From assembly GCF_019510245.1 (NCBI RefSeq), contig NZ_JAEKKT010000161.1:1-49576 (forward strand): a stretch of 49,576 nt of DNA. Reading direction: 5' to 3'. The DNA comes from Streptomyces sp. Lineage in GTDB: Bacteria; Actinomycetota; Actinomycetes; Streptomycetales; Streptomycetaceae. Below the pieces are notes generated by a model, which was not told the origin of the DNA, ran no database searches, and saw only the letters and a program-made list of their open reading frames with translations. Every line of letters begins with the position of its first letter. The stretch's first letter is position 1. The translations under genes and the position numbers were made by a program. This document shows positions 1-8,957 of the stretch, piece after piece.

Positions 1-2337
1 GCTGAACTTCAGGGTGACGGTCGAGCCCGCGTAGGACCCGAGGCTGAAGGACTTCTGCACGTACCCGGAGGCCGCGTTGAGGTTGGAGTACGTGGCCAGC
101 GTGGTCGAACCGGCGGTGACCGTCAGCTTGTCGTACTGGGTGCTGGTGGTGGTCTCGGCCGTGTCGACGTGCAGGTAGAAGGTGAACGTGGTGGCGGTGC
201 AGCCGGCCGGGATCGTCACCGACTGGGACAGCGTGTCGGTGTGCGAGGAGCCGTAGCCGTCGAGCCACGCCTTGTAGGAACCGGTACGGGCCGCCTCACC
301 GCTGTCGGTGGTGATGACACCGCTGGTCGCGGTCCAGGTGGTGTTGCCCGATTCGAAGCCCGGGTTGCCCAGCAGCTGGGTCGAGGTGCAGGTACCCCCG
401 CCGCCGCTGGAACTGACGGTCCACGTGAAGGACGCCGTGCCGGTGGCACCCGTCGAGTCGGTCACCGTGACGGTGGTGCTGTAGGTGCCCGCCGTCGTGG
501 GTGTGCCGGTGATGGCGCCGGTCGAGCTGTTGATGGACAGGCCGGTCGGCAGGCCGGTCGCCGCGTAGCTCAGCGAGCCGCTGTTGGTGCTGCTCGCCGA
601 TATCTGCAGGCTCACCGCCGTGCCGACGGTCGAGGACTGGCTGCCCGGGTTGGTGACCGTGACACCCGAGGTGGGCACGGTGATGTGGCTGCCGACGTTG
701 ATGCCGGCGAACGCGTTGCCGACACCCGCGTACTGGGTGGAGTTCGTGCCGTAGAGCGCCGCGGCCGCGTTCAGGGCGGCGGTGCGGGCGGCGGAGTAGT
801 TGGTGCTCGACGTCATGTACGTCGTCAGCGCCTTGTACCAGATCTGCAGGGCCGCGGCCCGGCCGATCCCGGCGACGGCGACGCCGTCGGAGGTGGTGCT
901 GTTGTACGTGACGCCGTTGATGGTCTTGCTGCCGCTGCCTTCGGACAGCAGGTAGAACATGTGGTTCGCCGGGCCCGAGGAGTAGTGCACGTCGAGGTTG
1001 CCGACCCCGGAGTACCAGCTGTCGGCCGACGAGCCGTCCTTGCTGGGCTTGTCCATGTAGCGCAGCGGGGTGCCGTCGCCGTTGATGTCGATCTTCTCGC
1101 CGATGAGGTAGTCACCGACGTCGGAGGAGTTGTTGGCGTAGAACTCCACGCCCGTGCCGAAGATGTCGGAGGTGGCCTCGTTCAACCCGCCCGACTCGCC
1201 GGTGTAGTTGAGACCGGCGGTGTTCGACGTGACGCCGTGGCTCATCTCGTGGCCGGCCACGTCGAGGGAGGTCAGGGCGTGGGTGCCGCCGGAGCCGTCG
1301 CCGTAGGTCATGCAGAAGCAGCTGTCGTCCCAGAACGCGTTGACGTAGCTGCTGCTGTAGTGGACACGGGAGTAGGCCGCGACGCCGTCGTTCTTGATGC
1401 CGCTGCGCCCGAAGGTGTTCTTGTAGAAGTCCCAGGTCATCTGGGCGCCGTAGGCCGCGTCGGCGCCGGCGGTCTGGGTGTTGGAGCCGGATCCGGTGCC
1501 CCAGACGTCGTCGGAGTCGGTCATCAGGGTGCCGGTGCCCGACGTGCCGTTGTTGAGGTTGTACGTCTTGTGGCCGCCGCGCGTGGTGTCGTACAGCTGG
1601 TACGTGGAACCGGACAGCGTGGTGTTCAGCGTCACCGTGCCGCTGTACTGGGTGTTGCCCGTGCCGGTCTGGACGGCCTGGTAGCGGTAGAGCTCCTTGC
1701 CGGTGGTGGCGTCCGTGACGACGTGCAGCTTGCTGGGCGTGCCGTCGTCCTGGAAGCCGCCGATCACGGTCTCCCAGGCGAGCTTCGGGGTGCCGCTGCC
1801 GGCCCAGATGACCTTGCGGGCGCCGTCGGCGACGGGCTTCTGCGCGTCGAGGGCCCTGGCCGTCCGGAGCGCCTTGGTCTGGGCGGCCGACTTGCTGTAG
1901 GACGCGCTGACCGTGGGGACCGTGATGGTGCGCTTGTTGTTGAAGGTCGTACTCACGGTTCCGGCCGCGAGGGAGGCGGGCGGGGTGTGCACGATCAGGT
2001 CGCCGCCGAGGACCGGCAGACCGGCGTACGTGCGCTCGTAACGGGTGTGCACCGTGCCGTCGTTGTCCTTGACGACGTCCTTGACGACCAGCTTCTCCTT
2101 GGCGCCGAGGCCGATGGTGCGGGCGGTCGCGGCGGTCTTCTGCTGGGCGCTCCTGAGCAGTGCGCCGTGCTGGGCGGGGGTGAGCTTGGCCTCCAGGCCT
2201 CCGGTGCGCACGGGGCTGGGGTGGGGGGTGGCGGGCTTGGCGTTCGCCGGGACCGACTGGATGCCGACGGCGAGGAAGGCCGCGGTGGAGACCAGGGCGG
2301 CTCCTACCGTGGCCCGTCTGTGGGGAAGACGTCTCAC
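1..2337 (-). CDS. Secreted M4 (thermolysin-like) zinc metalloprotease, C-terminus cut by window edge
   Basis: Extracellular neutral protease that would hydrolyse proteins outside the cell. The GTG start follows a strong GGAGGAG ribosome site, and the frame stays open for 779 codons to base 1. A signal peptide (residues 1-35) and an FTP/PepSY-like propeptide come first. The catalytic domain follows, with HEMSH at residues 363-367, the third zinc ligand Glu387 in GGLNEATSD exactly 20 residues later as in thermolysin, and the probable catalytic His451 in DVHYSSG. A putative-Ig (He_PIG-like) domain and a beta-rich, probably substrate-binding module follow and run off the window. The family assignment is firm. 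The stop codon and full C-terminal architecture are not visible. Confidence 0.93.
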   Translation of the reverse strand, partial: MRRLPHRRATVGAALVSTAAFLAVGIQSVPANAKPATPHPSPVRTGGLEAKLTPAQHGALLRSAQQKTAATARTIGLGAKEKLVVKDVVKDNDGTVHTRYERTYAGLPVLGGDLIVHTPPASLAAGTVSTTFNNKRTITVPTVSASYSKSAAQTKALRTARALDAQKPVADGARKVIWAGSGTPKLAWETVIGGFQDDGTPSKLHVVTDATTGKELYRYQAVQTGTGNTQYSGTVTLNTTLSGSTYQLYDTTRGGHKTYNLNNGTSGTGTLMTDSDDVWGTGSGSNTQTAGADAAYGAQMTWDFYKNTFGRSGIKNDGVAAYSRVHYSSSYVNAFWDDSCFCMTYGDGSGGTHALTSLDVAGHEMSHGVTSNTAGLNYTGESGGLNEATSDIFGTGVEFYANNSSDVGDYLIGEKIDINGDGTPLRYMDKPSKDGSSADSWYSGVGNLDVHYSSGPANHMFYLLSEGSGSKTINGVTYNSTTSDGVAVAGIGRAAALQIWYKALTTYMTSSTNYSAARTAALNAAAALYGTNSTQYAGVGNAFAGINVGSHITVPTSGVTVTNPGSQSSTVGTAVSLQISASSTNSGSLSYAATGLPTGLSINSSTGAITGTPTTAGTYSTTVTVTDSTGATGTASFTWTVSSSGGGGTCTSTQLLGNPGFESGNTTWTATSGVITTDSGEAARTGSYKAWLDGYGSSHTDTLSQSVTIPAGCTATTFTFYLHVDTAETTTSTQYDKLTVTAGSTTLATYSNLNAASGYVQKSFSLGSYAGSTVTLKFS

Positions 2338-2593
2338 TCGTACTCCTCCTGCTGCGGCCGCCGGGTCGCGGCCGGTGACAGACCGGGCAGACGGGGATGT
2401 GCTGTCCGGGACGAGCTGAGCTGTGCGGGAACCGGGATCCGGGGACCGGGGTGCGTGGTCCGTGATCCGTGGACACGCCGGGCAGAGAGCGTGTGCTGAG
2501 CGAGGATTCCAGATTTGACCCGCGCATGTCAGCCACGTAGAGGTCGTTCGAGGGTTTTCCCTATGCACGGCGGGGGGCGAGCCGGAACAGCGG

Positions 2594-3055
2594 TCACGGG
2601 GACGGCGGGCGCACCATGAACACATCCACCGGGTCCTCGGTCTCGACCAGGAACCCGTGCCGTTCGTACAGCCGCCGGGCCGCGCTGCCCCGCAGGACGT
2701 TCAGCCGGACGGTGACGCCGTCGCGGTCACACCGCTCCAGCAGCTCGCGCAGCACGGCCGAGCCGATGCCGCCGCCCTGCGCATGCGGGGCCAGATAGAA
2801 GTGTTCCAGCCAGTGGGCGTCCGCGGCCGGCCGCAGTGCCACGCAGCCGGCGAAGGCGCCGCCCGCCTCGATCACCCAGGTGTGGTCCGCGTCGTACCCG
2901 TCCCGCAGCCGCTGCCGGACCCGCCCCTCGTCGTAGCGCCCGAGCCGCTGCAGATCGCCCCGCAGCACGACGGCCCGGAGTTCGGCCACCTCCTCGACGT
3001 CCGCGTCCGACGCCGGCCGCATCCTCCAGTCCGCCGCGCTCGCCATGATCGCCAC
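2594..3055 (-). CDS. GNAT family N-acetyltransferase
   Basis: Probable acetyl-CoA-dependent acetyltransferase of about 153 residues, the usual size for a single-domain GNAT. The acetyl-CoA binding motif A is visible as LAPHAQGGGIGSAVL (fits Q/RxxGxG/A) near residues 91-105. The C-terminal AARRLYERHGF motif is typical of family motif B. The substrate cannot be told from sequence. A GTG at 3055 and an ATG at 3046 are both possible starts, and neither has a strong ribosome site. The gene is transcribed on its own, divergent from the NADP reductase at 3223. Confidence 0.85.
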   Translation of the reverse strand: MAIMASAADWRMRPASDADVEEVAELRAVVLRGDLQRLGRYDEGRVRQRLRDGYDADHTWVIEAGGAFAGCVALRPAADAHWLEHFYLAPHAQGGGIGSAVLRELLERCDRDGVTVRLNVLRGSAARRLYERHGFLVETEDPVDVFMVRPPSP

Positions 3056-3222
3056 GCTATCCGCCGCGGCCGGCCGCCGAGGGGGCGGGGCCGGGTACCG
3101 GTGCGGGCATCGGGTTCCCGCCCGAGCCGCGCCAAGCCGATCGTTTTATTCTGGTTCATGAGGAATGCGGCTATCGCGCGCCCCCGACCGACCGTCGGCA
3201 GCTCCGCGGAAGGGGCTCACGC

Positions 3223-3873
3223 ATGCGGGTCTTCATCGTCGGCACCGGCAACATGGCGGGCGGCATAGCCACCCGGGCCCTGGCGGGCGGGCACACGGTC
3301 CGGCTGGTCGGCACGGATCCGGCCAAGGCCGCGACGCTCGCCGACGCGCTGGCCCGGCGGACGCCGGGGGCGGACGTGGCGCCCGCCGTGCCGGACGCGG
3401 TGGGGTCGGCGGACGTGGTGGTGCTGGCCGTGCCGTTCGACGCGGCCAGGGAGGTCGTGACCGAGTACGGGGACCGGCTCTCCGGGAAGACCGTCGTCGA
3501 CATCTCCAACCCGGTGGACTTCTCGACCTTCGACTCGCTCACGGTGCCCGCGGACAGCTCCGGCGCCCAGCAGCTGGCCGAGGCCGCCGCGCCGGGCACG
3601 CATCTGGTGAAGGCCTTCAACACCACGTTCGCGGGCGCACTGGTCGCGGGCGAGGTCGGCGGGCTGCCGCTGGACGTGTTCATCGCCGGAGACAACGCGG
3701 CGGCCCGCGACCAGGTGGCGGAACTGGTCTCCTCCGGCGGCCTCAACCCGGTGGTCGTCGGCGGACTCCGGCACGCCCGGGAGCTGGAAGGCATGCAGCT
3801 GCTGCACATGGCCCTGCAGACGCGCCCCGGGGGCCACGGCTGGATGAGCGCGATCAAGATCGTCGCGCCCTGA
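3223..3873 (+). CDS. NADP(H)-binding F420-reductase-like oxidoreductase
   Basis: A 216-residue Rossmann protein of the NADPH:F420 reductase (FNO)/NADP oxidoreductase family. The N-terminal FIVGTGNMAGGIA is the GxGxxxG dinucleotide-binding loop. DISNPVDFS and HLVKAFNTTFAG are the conserved mid-domain segments of this family. The family passes hydride between NADP(H) and coenzyme F420 or another acceptor; which acceptor applies here is not visible. A purine-rich AAGGGG lies upstream of the ATG. No operon partner is evident, because the next gene is about 150 bp away. Confidence 0.85.
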   Translation: MRVFIVGTGNMAGGIATRALAGGHTVRLVGTDPAKAATLADALARRTPGADVAPAVPDAVGSADVVVLAVPFDAAREVVTEYGDRLSGKTVVDISNPVDFSTFDSLTVPADSSGAQQLAEAAAPGTHLVKAFNTTFAGALVAGEVGGLPLDVFIAGDNAAARDQVAELVSSGGLNPVVVGGLRHARELEGMQLLHMALQTRPGGHGWMSAIKIVAP

Positions 3874-4020
3874 GCCCCCCGGCTCCGGCCCGCCTGGAGA
3901 CCGCCCCCCGTGGCAGCCGTGCCGGTGCCTGGTTCCCACGAGGTGGCCGAAGTCCCGGTGAACGCCCCTGGCTCGTAGTACCTTCCCCCACAACAGCCGT
4001 GGCTCTGGGGGGAGTTGGAC

Positions 4021-5112
4021 ATGCACGGCACGACGGACGGTTTCCACTACGGCGCGGTGACTCCGGTCGCGGCGTATCTGATGGCCTGTCTGGGCGGGGC
4101 GCTGGGGCTGCGCTGCATCGTCAGGTCGCTGTACCACCACGGGGAGTCGTGGCGGCCGGGCTGGCTCGCCCTGGGGGCTGCCTCGATCGGCTGCGGCATC
4201 TGGACGATGCACTTCATCGCGATGATCGGCTTCCATGTCCAGCAGGCCACGATCCGCTACGATGTGGGTCTGACGCTGCTCAGCCTGGCGGTGGCGATCC
4301 TGGTGGTCGGTATCGGTGTCTTCGCGGTCGGCTACCGGGGCGCGACCCCGGGGACGCTCTGGACCGCGGGCGTCGTCACCGGTCTCGGCGTGGCCGCCAT
4401 GCACTACCTGGGCATGGCCGCGCTCCGCCTTGACGGAACGATTCACTACGACGGGGTGACGGTCGCCCTCTCCGTGCTGATCGCGATCGCGGCGGCGACG
4501 GCCGCGCTGTGGGCGGCCGTTTCGGTGCGGGGCTTCACCGCGAGCCTGGGCGCCAGCCTGGTGATGGGCCTTGCGGTGTCCGGCATGCACTACACCGCCA
4601 TGGCGGCGGTGAGCGTCGACGTGCACCCGGCGTCCGCCACCTCCTGGTCGAGCGCGTCACCGACCTCCCTGCTGCTGCCCATGCTGCTCGGCCCGATCGT
4701 GTTCCTGCTGCTGGCCGGGGTGGTGGTGATGTTCGACCCGCTGCTGGTCCTGGGCGAAGGCGACTGGAACCGGCAGGCCGCCGCGGCGAGCGAGCCGCCC
4801 ACGGCGTGGGCGGGAGCGGCGCCCTCGCTCCCATGGGGCCGGCGCGGCGGGCGCAGGGCCCGGAACCGCGGTGGCCGCTCGCCGCGCCCGGCACAGGCGG
4901 GGGCGGGCCGGCACGGCACGGCGACGTACACCGCTCCGTCCGGCACGGACCGGTACGGCGCCCGGGGGCGCCCGGCGTCCGGCGGCACCGGGCAGTTCGG
5001 CACCCCCACCCGGCCGGCAACGGGCGGCGCCGGCCGCTTCGGTGCCCCCGGCCGCCCCGCACCAGGTCCGCAGGATCCCTACGGCGGCCCCTCGAACCCC
5101 TACGAATGGTGA
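4021..5112 (+). CDS. MHYT-domain integral membrane sensor with a Gly/Pro-rich tail
   Basis: A membrane protein of about 363 residues. Three MHYT-type motifs (WTMHFIAM, AAMHYLGM, SGMHYTAM) sit in a roughly 240-residue region of about seven hydrophobic segments. This is the MHYT domain, proposed to bind copper and sense a diatomic gas. In most proteins the domain precedes GGDEF/EAL or kinase domains. Here it is followed only by a low-complexity cytoplasmic tail of about 110 residues with repeated units such as GRPASGG, TRPATGG and GRPAPG. The ATG at 4021 is preferred because GGGGGGAG ends 7-8 bases before it; an in-frame TTG at 4015 is too close to that site. Confidence 0.85.
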   Translation: MHGTTDGFHYGAVTPVAAYLMACLGGALGLRCIVRSLYHHGESWRPGWLALGAASIGCGIWTMHFIAMIGFHVQQATIRYDVGLTLLSLAVAILVVGIGVFAVGYRGATPGTLWTAGVVTGLGVAAMHYLGMAALRLDGTIHYDGVTVALSVLIAIAAATAALWAAVSVRGFTASLGASLVMGLAVSGMHYTAMAAVSVDVHPASATSWSSASPTSLLLPMLLGPIVFLLLAGVVVMFDPLLVLGEGDWNRQAAAASEPPTAWAGAAPSLPWGRRGGRRARNRGGRSPRPAQAGAGRHGTATYTAPSGTDRYGARGRPASGGTGQFGTPTRPATGGAGRFGAPGRPAPGPQDPYGGPSNPYEW

Positions 5113-5170
5113 CCGGGGGCCGCCGAACCCCCGTCCCGCCACCACCTCTTGATCGTTGTACCGTTCCCGC

Positions 5171-6673
5171 GTGTCTGACTCCTCACGCAAGACCGCAGAA
5201 GGCGCCGGCTGGGGCGAGGCCGAGCGCGGCAGCTACCGCCGGCTGATGCCGGATCATGTCGAGAAGCTGTTCTGGTTCAACCCGAGGACCATGTGGGCCG
5301 CCCGCAACGGAGTGCTGGCCTCCTGGTTCGGCGACCCGACCGGCCGTACCCGCAGCCGCTGGGTGGCGCAGCGGACGGCCGCCGGGGTGCCCGCCGACAA
5401 GGTGATCCGGCGTCATGAGGCGGACCGGTTCTCGTTCATGGTGATCGGCGACACCGGCGAGGGCGACGACTCCCAGTACGCCGTCGTGCCGGGGTTCCTG
5501 AAGGCGAGTCAGGACACCGACTTCACGGTGATCGCGAGCGACGTGATCTATCCGGTCGGCACCACCGACGACTACGGAAGCAAGTTCTTCCGCCCGTACC
5601 GGGACTATCCGGCGCCGATCTACGCGATACCCGGCAACCACGACTGGTACGAGGACCTCGGCGCGTTCATGCGCGTCTTCTGCGACGACGCCCCGGCCCT
5701 CCCCGCAGAACCGAGGCCGCGCCCGCTCACCCGCGCCTGGTGGCGCACCCTGCTGTGGCACCGCCCGCGTCCGGCGGACGAGCAACTCCTCACGGAGGCC
5801 CGGAAGTTGCGGCCCAGGCCGGAACAGACGGCGGTACAGCCGGGACCGTACTGGGCCATCGACGCCGGGCCGGTCCGCATCGTCGGCATCGACACCGGCC
5901 TGCTCGGCACCATCGACGCCGAACAGGGCGCCTGGCTGCGGGAGGTGTCCCGGGGGCCGCGCCCGAAGATCCTGGTCACCGGCTCCCCGCTGTACGTGGA
6001 CGGCGAGCACCACCCGTGCGTCATCGAGGGCGGCGGCACGGTCGACGACATCGTCCGCGACCCGGCCCACCACTACGTGGCGGCGATCGGCGGTGACATC
6101 CACAACTACCAGCGCTACCCCGTGGACGTGGACGGCCGCACCATCCAGTACGTGGTCGCGGGCGGCGGCGGCGCCTTCATGCACGCCACCCACACCATCC
6201 CCCCGGTGACGATCGCGAACGTCACCGAGGACGACTTCCGCTGCTACCCGCTGCGCGGCGACTCCCTCGCGTTCTACAGCCGGCTCTACGGCCGGCGGCT
6301 GCGGCTCCGCCGCCTCTTCACCCTCACCGCGGCGGAGGCGACCTCCGTGATCGCCGAGCGCCTCGGCATCAGGCCCGGCCGTACGCCCGCCCCGGACACC
6401 CGGATCACCCTCCGCGCGCGCCTGGTCGCGACCCTGCTGGGGGCCGGCAGCCGCCCGGACCGCGGCCCGCGCTTCCGGCTGCCCGTGAAGAAGATCTACA
6501 CCCAGCTGTTCTCCCCCGGCTCCGCCACCTACACCCCGCCCTTCTTCAAGTGCTTCCTGCGCCTCGACGTCAGCCCCGAGGCGGTACGGCTGCGCTGCTT
6601 CGCCGCCACCGGGAACCGCCCGCAGGAGCTGGACCCGCCGGTCGAGGACGAGATCACCATCCCGCTGCGCTGA
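5171..6673 (+). CDS. Calcineurin-like metallophosphoesterase
   Basis: A 500-residue phosphoesterase of the metallophos superfamily, with a two-metal active site. In order it shows GDTGEGDD (metal-binding GDxG), a variant second motif SDVIYPVG where the family usually has GDNxY, the strongly conserved GNHDWY, and GGDIHNYQRYP (GDxHxY). The substrate is unknown. The roughly 100 residues before the domain and the C-terminal region after residue 370 match nothing I can name. The GTG at 5171 (MSDSSRK) is chosen over an in-frame TTG at 5156; neither has a clear ribosome site. Confidence 0.85.
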   Translation: MSDSSRKTAEGAGWGEAERGSYRRLMPDHVEKLFWFNPRTMWAARNGVLASWFGDPTGRTRSRWVAQRTAAGVPADKVIRRHEADRFSFMVIGDTGEGDDSQYAVVPGFLKASQDTDFTVIASDVIYPVGTTDDYGSKFFRPYRDYPAPIYAIPGNHDWYEDLGAFMRVFCDDAPALPAEPRPRPLTRAWWRTLLWHRPRPADEQLLTEARKLRPRPEQTAVQPGPYWAIDAGPVRIVGIDTGLLGTIDAEQGAWLREVSRGPRPKILVTGSPLYVDGEHHPCVIEGGGTVDDIVRDPAHHYVAAIGGDIHNYQRYPVDVDGRTIQYVVAGGGGAFMHATHTIPPVTIANVTEDDFRCYPLRGDSLAFYSRLYGRRLRLRRLFTLTAAEATSVIAERLGIRPGRTPAPDTRITLRARLVATLLGAGSRPDRGPRFRLPVKKIYTQLFSPGSATYTPPFFKCFLRLDVSPEAVRLRCFAATGNRPQELDPPVEDEITIPLR

Positions 6674-6739
6674 TCACACTCCCGCAATGTTCGGGTGCCA
6701 CAATCGGGGCAGAACTGACGTACGACCGCTGGAGGACCC

Positions 6740-7774
6740 GTGCCGTCCACCCCCCGCCCCCTGCGCAGACTGGGCTTCCTCACCATCGGCCTGTTCGACG
6801 GCGCTGATCCGGGCCGGGGGCACGAGTCCACGCTGGAGATCATCGAACTGGGCGAGCGACTGGGCTTCGACAGCGCGTGGGTGCGCCACCGGCACCTCCA
6901 GTACGGCATATCGTCGCCGGTCGCCGTGCTCGCGGCGGCCTCGCAGCGCACCAGCAGGATCGAGCTCGGCACCGCGGTGATCCCGCTGGGCTGGGAGAAC
7001 CCGCTGCGGCTCGCCGAGGACCTGGCGACCGTCGACCTCCTGTCCGGCGGCCGCCTCAACCCCGGTGTGAGCGTGGGCCCGCCCATGCACTACGAGCAGG
7101 TCAAGGAGGCCCTCTACCCGGACACGGCCGACGTCGAGGACTTCAGCTACGAGCGGGTGCGCCGCCTCCTGGACTTCGTCCGGGGCAAGCCGGCCACCGA
7201 CTTCAGCGGGGTGGAGGGCTTCGAGGTGTTCTCCGACGTGGTCCAGCCGCACTCCCCCGGGCTGGGGCGGCGCCTCTGGTACGGCGGCGGCAGCCTCGGC
7301 TCGGCGCACTGGGCGGGCGAGCACGGCATGAACTTCCTGACCAGCAGCGTCGTACGGGCCGGGGACCCGGCGGACGCGTACGACTTCGCCGGGATCCAGC
7401 TCTCGCACATCCGCGCGTTCCGCGGCCGTCACCCGGACGGCGAGGCGGCCCGGGTCTCGCAGGGCCTGGTGGTCATCCCCACCGACTCCGCCACGCCGGA
7501 ACAGCGCGCCAAGTACGAGGCGTACGCGGCCGCGCGGCTGCCGCGCACCACGGCCCCCCAGGGTCCCGGGCGGTTGCTCTTCGCGCCGGACATCGTCGGC
7601 ACCTCGGCGGAGATCGTCGAGCGGCTGCACGCGCACGCCGCCTTCCGCGAGGTCGACGAGGTGGCCTTCGCCCTGCCGTTCACGTTCGAGCACGAGGACT
7701 ACGTCCAGATCCTCACCGACATGGCGACCCGCCTGGGCCCGGCGCTCGGCTGGCGCCCGGCGGCCGGCGCCTGA
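6740..7774 (+). CDS. LLM-class flavin-dependent oxidoreductase (luciferase-like)
   Basis: A 344-residue TIM-barrel flavoprotein of the bacterial luciferase family, which uses FMNH2 or F420H2. Family features are the first strand LGFLTIGLFDG, the segment ELGERLGFDSAWVRH, IELGTAVIPLGWENPLRLAED, and DLLSGGRLNPGVSVG around residue 110. Substrate and cofactor preference are not decided by these motifs. GGAGG lies 4-8 bases before the GTG start. The gene ends one base from the end of the convergent TauD-type gene, so the two transcripts must meet there. Confidence 0.88.
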   Translation: MPSTPRPLRRLGFLTIGLFDGADPGRGHESTLEIIELGERLGFDSAWVRHRHLQYGISSPVAVLAAASQRTSRIELGTAVIPLGWENPLRLAEDLATVDLLSGGRLNPGVSVGPPMHYEQVKEALYPDTADVEDFSYERVRRLLDFVRGKPATDFSGVEGFEVFSDVVQPHSPGLGRRLWYGGGSLGSAHWAGEHGMNFLTSSVVRAGDPADAYDFAGIQLSHIRAFRGRHPDGEAARVSQGLVVIPTDSATPEQRAKYEAYAAARLPRTTAPQGPGRLLFAPDIVGTSAEIVERLHAHAAFREVDEVAFALPFTFEHEDYVQILTDMATRLGPALGWRPAAGA

Positions 7775-7775
7775 G

Positions 7776-8735
7776 TCACCAGCGGCGTACCTCCGTTCCG
7801 GTCACCGGCTCCGACGGCTTGCCGTCCACCCCGACCGGCACCTCGCCGTGCAGCATCACCCGGTGCATGACGCGGGGGAAGCCGAGGTGGGCGTTGTCGC
7901 TCGGCGCGAGGTGGATGGTGGCCCTGTTGTCCCAGAAGGCGACGCTGCCGGGCTCCCAGCGGAAGCGGACCGTGTACTCGGGACGTACGGCCTGTTCGAG
8001 CAGCATCTCCAGGAGTGCGGCGCTCTCCGGGCGGGAGACGTCGGCGATCTGCTCGACGTAGTAGCCGTTGACGTACAGCACCCGCTCGCCGGTCTCCGGA
8101 TGGACGCGCACCAGCGGGTGCACCGAGGCCACCTGGTGGTCAAGGAGGTGGCGCAGGTACGTGTCGTCACCGGGGCGGGGCTGGTAGCCGACCCCGAGGC
8201 GGTGCTCGGCGCGCAGGCCGTCGACGAAGGCGCGCACGGGTGCGGAGAGTCCGGCGTAGGCCGCGGCCAGGTTGGCCCACGTGGTGTCGCCGCCGTACGG
8301 CGGGACGGTCTCGGCGCGCAGGACGGTCGCGGCGGGCGGGTCGATCCGGGCCCCGTGGTCGCAGTGCCAGCCGCGCAGCAGGGTGTGCCGGCGCCGCTGG
8401 AGCCACTCCTCGTGCTCCATCCCGAACCGGCCGCCCAGTTCCAGCCGGTCTGCCGTGGTCTCCACCTCGGGGAAGCCGGCCGGCGAGGCGCCGCCGCGCC
8501 GCCCGAGCACGACCGGTTCGCCGAAGCGGCGCGCGAAGGCGACGTGCCCGGCGTGATCGAGCCGCTGGTCCCGGAAGAAGACGACCTTCCAGCGCAGCAC
8601 GGCCTCCCGGATCGCCGCGACCACGGCGTCGTCGAGGTCCTGGGCGAGGTCGACCCCGGTGATCTCGGCGCCGATGTACCCGGCGACAGGGTTCACCTCG
8701 ACCGCCTGGATGCGCGTGCTGTTCTCCGTCGTCAT
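7776..8735 (-). CDS. TauD/TfdA-family Fe(II)/2-oxoglutarate dioxygenase
   Basis: A 319-residue non-haem iron dioxygenase that couples 2-oxoglutarate decarboxylation to oxidation of a small substrate, often a sulfonate or aryloxyacid. The iron-binding facial triad is visible as His124-x-Asp126 (WHCDHG) and the distal His275 (RATIHLAP). Arg288 or Arg292 in FPRVMHRVMLHGE would hold 2-oxoglutarate. The ATG at 8735 follows GGAG and gives the family's normal length; the frame is open further upstream but with atypical composition. No sulfonate transporter is adjacent, so the substrate is not inferred. Confidence 0.9.
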   Translation of the reverse strand: MTTENSTRIQAVEVNPVAGYIGAEITGVDLAQDLDDAVVAAIREAVLRWKVVFFRDQRLDHAGHVAFARRFGEPVVLGRRGGASPAGFPEVETTADRLELGGRFGMEHEEWLQRRRHTLLRGWHCDHGARIDPPAATVLRAETVPPYGGDTTWANLAAAYAGLSAPVRAFVDGLRAEHRLGVGYQPRPGDDTYLRHLLDHQVASVHPLVRVHPETGERVLYVNGYYVEQIADVSRPESAALLEMLLEQAVRPEYTVRFRWEPGSVAFWDNRATIHLAPSDNAHLGFPRVMHRVMLHGEVPVGVDGKPSEPVTGTEVRRW

Positions 8736-8842
8736 GCGTGCTCCGATCGTCGGTACCGGCCACTGGAGAGGTACCCCGGCGCGGGAGCCGGTGATGCACC
8801 GGGCACTCCCGCATCCGGCGGCACGCGGATGGCGAGCGGGCG

Positions 8843-8862
8843 GATCATCGCGGACGATGATC
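8843..8862. promoter_or_regulatory. Operator-like palindrome between divergent genes
   Basis: GATCATCG-CGGA-CGATGATC is a perfect inverted repeat with 8-base arms and a 4-base centre. It lies in the 218-bp intergenic region between the TauD-type gene (minus) and the membrane-protein gene (plus), close to a possible TTGAAC -35 element at 8863-8868. It could bind a regulator. No regulator gene is adjacent, so this is inference from symmetry and position only. Confidence 0.35.
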
Positions 8863-8918
8863 TTGAACTTCCTGCTGACAAGGCCTCTGGTCCGCCGTGG
8901 TCCATGAAGGAGACGCCC

Positions 8919-8957
8919 GTGAAAGTCGTTGCCACAGGACGGCAGGTGGCCGCGTGA
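8919..8957 (+). CDS. Possible 12-codon leader ORF coupled to the next gene
   Basis: A GTG at 8919 is preceded by AAGGAG at good spacing and opens a short frame (MKVVATGRQVAA) whose TGA overlaps the GTG start of the following membrane-protein gene as GTGA. The ribosome site is better than that of the downstream gene, so it may be translated and serve translational coupling. It could also be chance, or the remnant of a longer N-terminus lost by frameshift. Confidence 0.3.
   Translation: MKVVATGRQVAA

Noticed and set aside
169..2499. A 776-codon open frame on the plus strand opposite the M4 protease
   Set aside because: It is a composition shadow of the real protease on the minus strand. It has no domain similarity, is Gly/Val/Arg-rich, and the antisense frame holds a complete M4 active site.
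7848..8957. A 369-codon plus-strand frame across the TauD-type gene
   Set aside because: It is the antisense shadow of the dioxygenase, whose HxD and distal His motifs are intact on the minus strand. Only its last codons coincide with the small leader ORF.
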